Source: Siphonodentalium dalli
Taxonomy: Eukaryota; Mollusca; Scaphopoda; Gadilida; Siphonodentaliidae
Direction: 5' to 3'
NCBI GenBank assembly: GCA_032622095.1
Contig: CP136061.1
Location: forward strand, 26,352,991-26,416,990
Length of the DNA: 64,000 nt
This document shows positions 62,993 to 64,000 of this stretch, one piece after another (within the stretch, counting starts at the first letter, position 1; each line of letters opens with the position of its first letter). Both the position numbers and the translations under genes were made by a program. The notes under the pieces were generated by a model. It had not been told where the DNA came from. It saw nothing but the letters and a program-made list of their open reading frames with translations, and did not search any database.

Positions 62993-64000
62993 GGCAGGGT
63001 TGTCAATAGGTACTGGTACCGGAACCGGCGGTAATCAGGAATTAAATCGGTACCGGTTCTGATGTCGAGTACCGACGGTTCTCGGTACTGATTGTTGATT
63101 TATATTAATACCGGTATACATCTTAACAAATATAAAGGGTTAATTAAGCAGCTCAACATCGCGCCAAACAAAACTGCGATTGGTCATCGTGATATCGTTA
63201 GCAACTTAGCACATTCAAACATCAAAGGCACAGTATGCCGCACTATGACAACTTGTCACTAAATTGACAGAATGCAAGCATTATGTAGGCGCTAATTGTG
63301 ATAACTGTATTTCTTGGATGCGGATGCAATGCCGCCGGATGCAATTCTGCATGTACCGTTTCGCGGTATCAATTTATGACACATGCATCATTTGAGAGGA
63401 GTATGTTGGGCACCGACAAGGTCACTAGGCGCAATAGTGCCAAACTGTTCGCCCAAACACCCAAATTACCATCGATGGATATATACTAGTATTTGATGAC
63501 ATGGATGTTGACACTGTATAACTCGAATGACAGGATATTTGTGAGTTGTGAGACTTGTGAGTCGTGACATGGGGGCATGGGCAACCAGGGCATAGTTACC
63601 CGAGTATTATGACATAATGATTCTTATGATCACATGAATGACATCTATTGAGTTTTATTTTCCCTTGTTTTAACTTTCATTGTGATATAAAGTTAATGTC
63701 ACAGACACAGAGTGTATTTGACAATTTTCTCTCTAAATCTATTTCAAATTTTCGAACTAGCCAACTACATGTACAACTAGGCTTTCTGGTAACGACTTTG
63801 GTTTCATTGGGTGACATCATTTATGAAATAACATGCAAGTAATATGGCCAATTAGTGAGTTCTCTAACGAATTACCAAGCAAATAAAATGGTTTACCGTG
63901 TATCCATATAAGTCTACAATGTTAGCCGGCCCAGTAGTCAAACATACATGTCTACATTCGTTCCACTCTGTACTCCGTCTTTTAAAAATATCCTCCCTTT
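62993..64000. mobile_element. Possible hAT left end; otherwise unannotated
   Basis: CAGGGTTGTCAATAGGTACT followed by GGTACCGG-rich sequence resembles hAT termini of the CAGGGTTGTCAA type. No right end lies in the window. The remainder to 64000 shows no recognisable gene. Confidence 0.35.

Overview
The window is invertebrate nuclear DNA: AT-rich, with spliced protein genes bounded by GT-AG introns and a very high load of small DNA transposons and fold-back repeats. The repeat types (AGCTCACCTGAG-type elements next to long GTCCGTCCGTCC stretches, TTAA-flanked palindromes) and the protein sequences suggest a marine lophotrochozoan, most likely a mollusc. That assignment is inference. No bacterial, viral, rRNA or tRNA gene was recognised.

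Left part (1720-24123, minus strand): the nuclear gene for the mitochondrial pyruvate dehydrogenase E1 beta subunit (PDHB), split into ten recognisable exons. The first carries a short Arg-rich presequence; the C-terminal exon or exons lie off the left edge. Nine of the exons join in phase to give a nearly complete E1 beta chain. Exon 7 has a net 2-bp loss that breaks the frame, and exon 5 has a 6-bp duplication inside a conserved motif. The introns are packed with one palindromic MITE family (eight copies between 2.7 and 13.3 kb), TTAA-flanked MITEs, two hAT-type elements, three short tandem arrays and a long-TIR element. One intron holds a 188-bp inverted copy of the end of PDHB exon 2 with its splice donor.

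Middle (25.8 kb and 61.8 kb, plus strand): two putative exons of an unrecognised small gene have matching splice phases and lie either side of everything between them. If they are one gene, its intron is 35.8 kb and holds two autonomous-looking transposons.

Transposon 1 (26988-31373, 4.4 kb): a Mutator-like element with 286-bp, almost identical terminal inverted repeats and an 8-10 bp target duplication. It encodes a 962-residue protein (minus strand) combining a MULE DDE transposase, a SWIM zinc finger, a Ulp1/C48-type cysteine protease and a C-terminal PHD-like finger. Downstream, on the transcript strand, are a tandem pair of covarying hairpins and then a canonical histone-mRNA 3' stem-loop followed by a U7-complementary purine box.

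Transposon 2 (31602-60863, 29.3 kb): a giant PIF/Harbinger element with TAA target duplications. It carries the full two-gene set: a three-exon, 420-residue DDE transposase running inward from the left TIR, and a three-exon MADF-BESS DNA-binding protein running inward from the right TIR. The genes interdigitate: the last MADF exon lies inside transposase intron 2. The MADF frame has one in-frame stop in exon 2. A 2.4-2.8 kb inverted repeat inside the element brackets the downstream exons of both genes, and both genes have intron phases 1 and 0. Inversion of the centre would therefore swap exons in frame. The rest of the 29 kb is nested MITEs and tandem repeats.

Right end (60.9-64.0 kb): a CCGCGG-rich repeat, the putative last exon of the unknown gene, a tandem array of about 150-bp units, and a possible hAT end near 62.99 kb.
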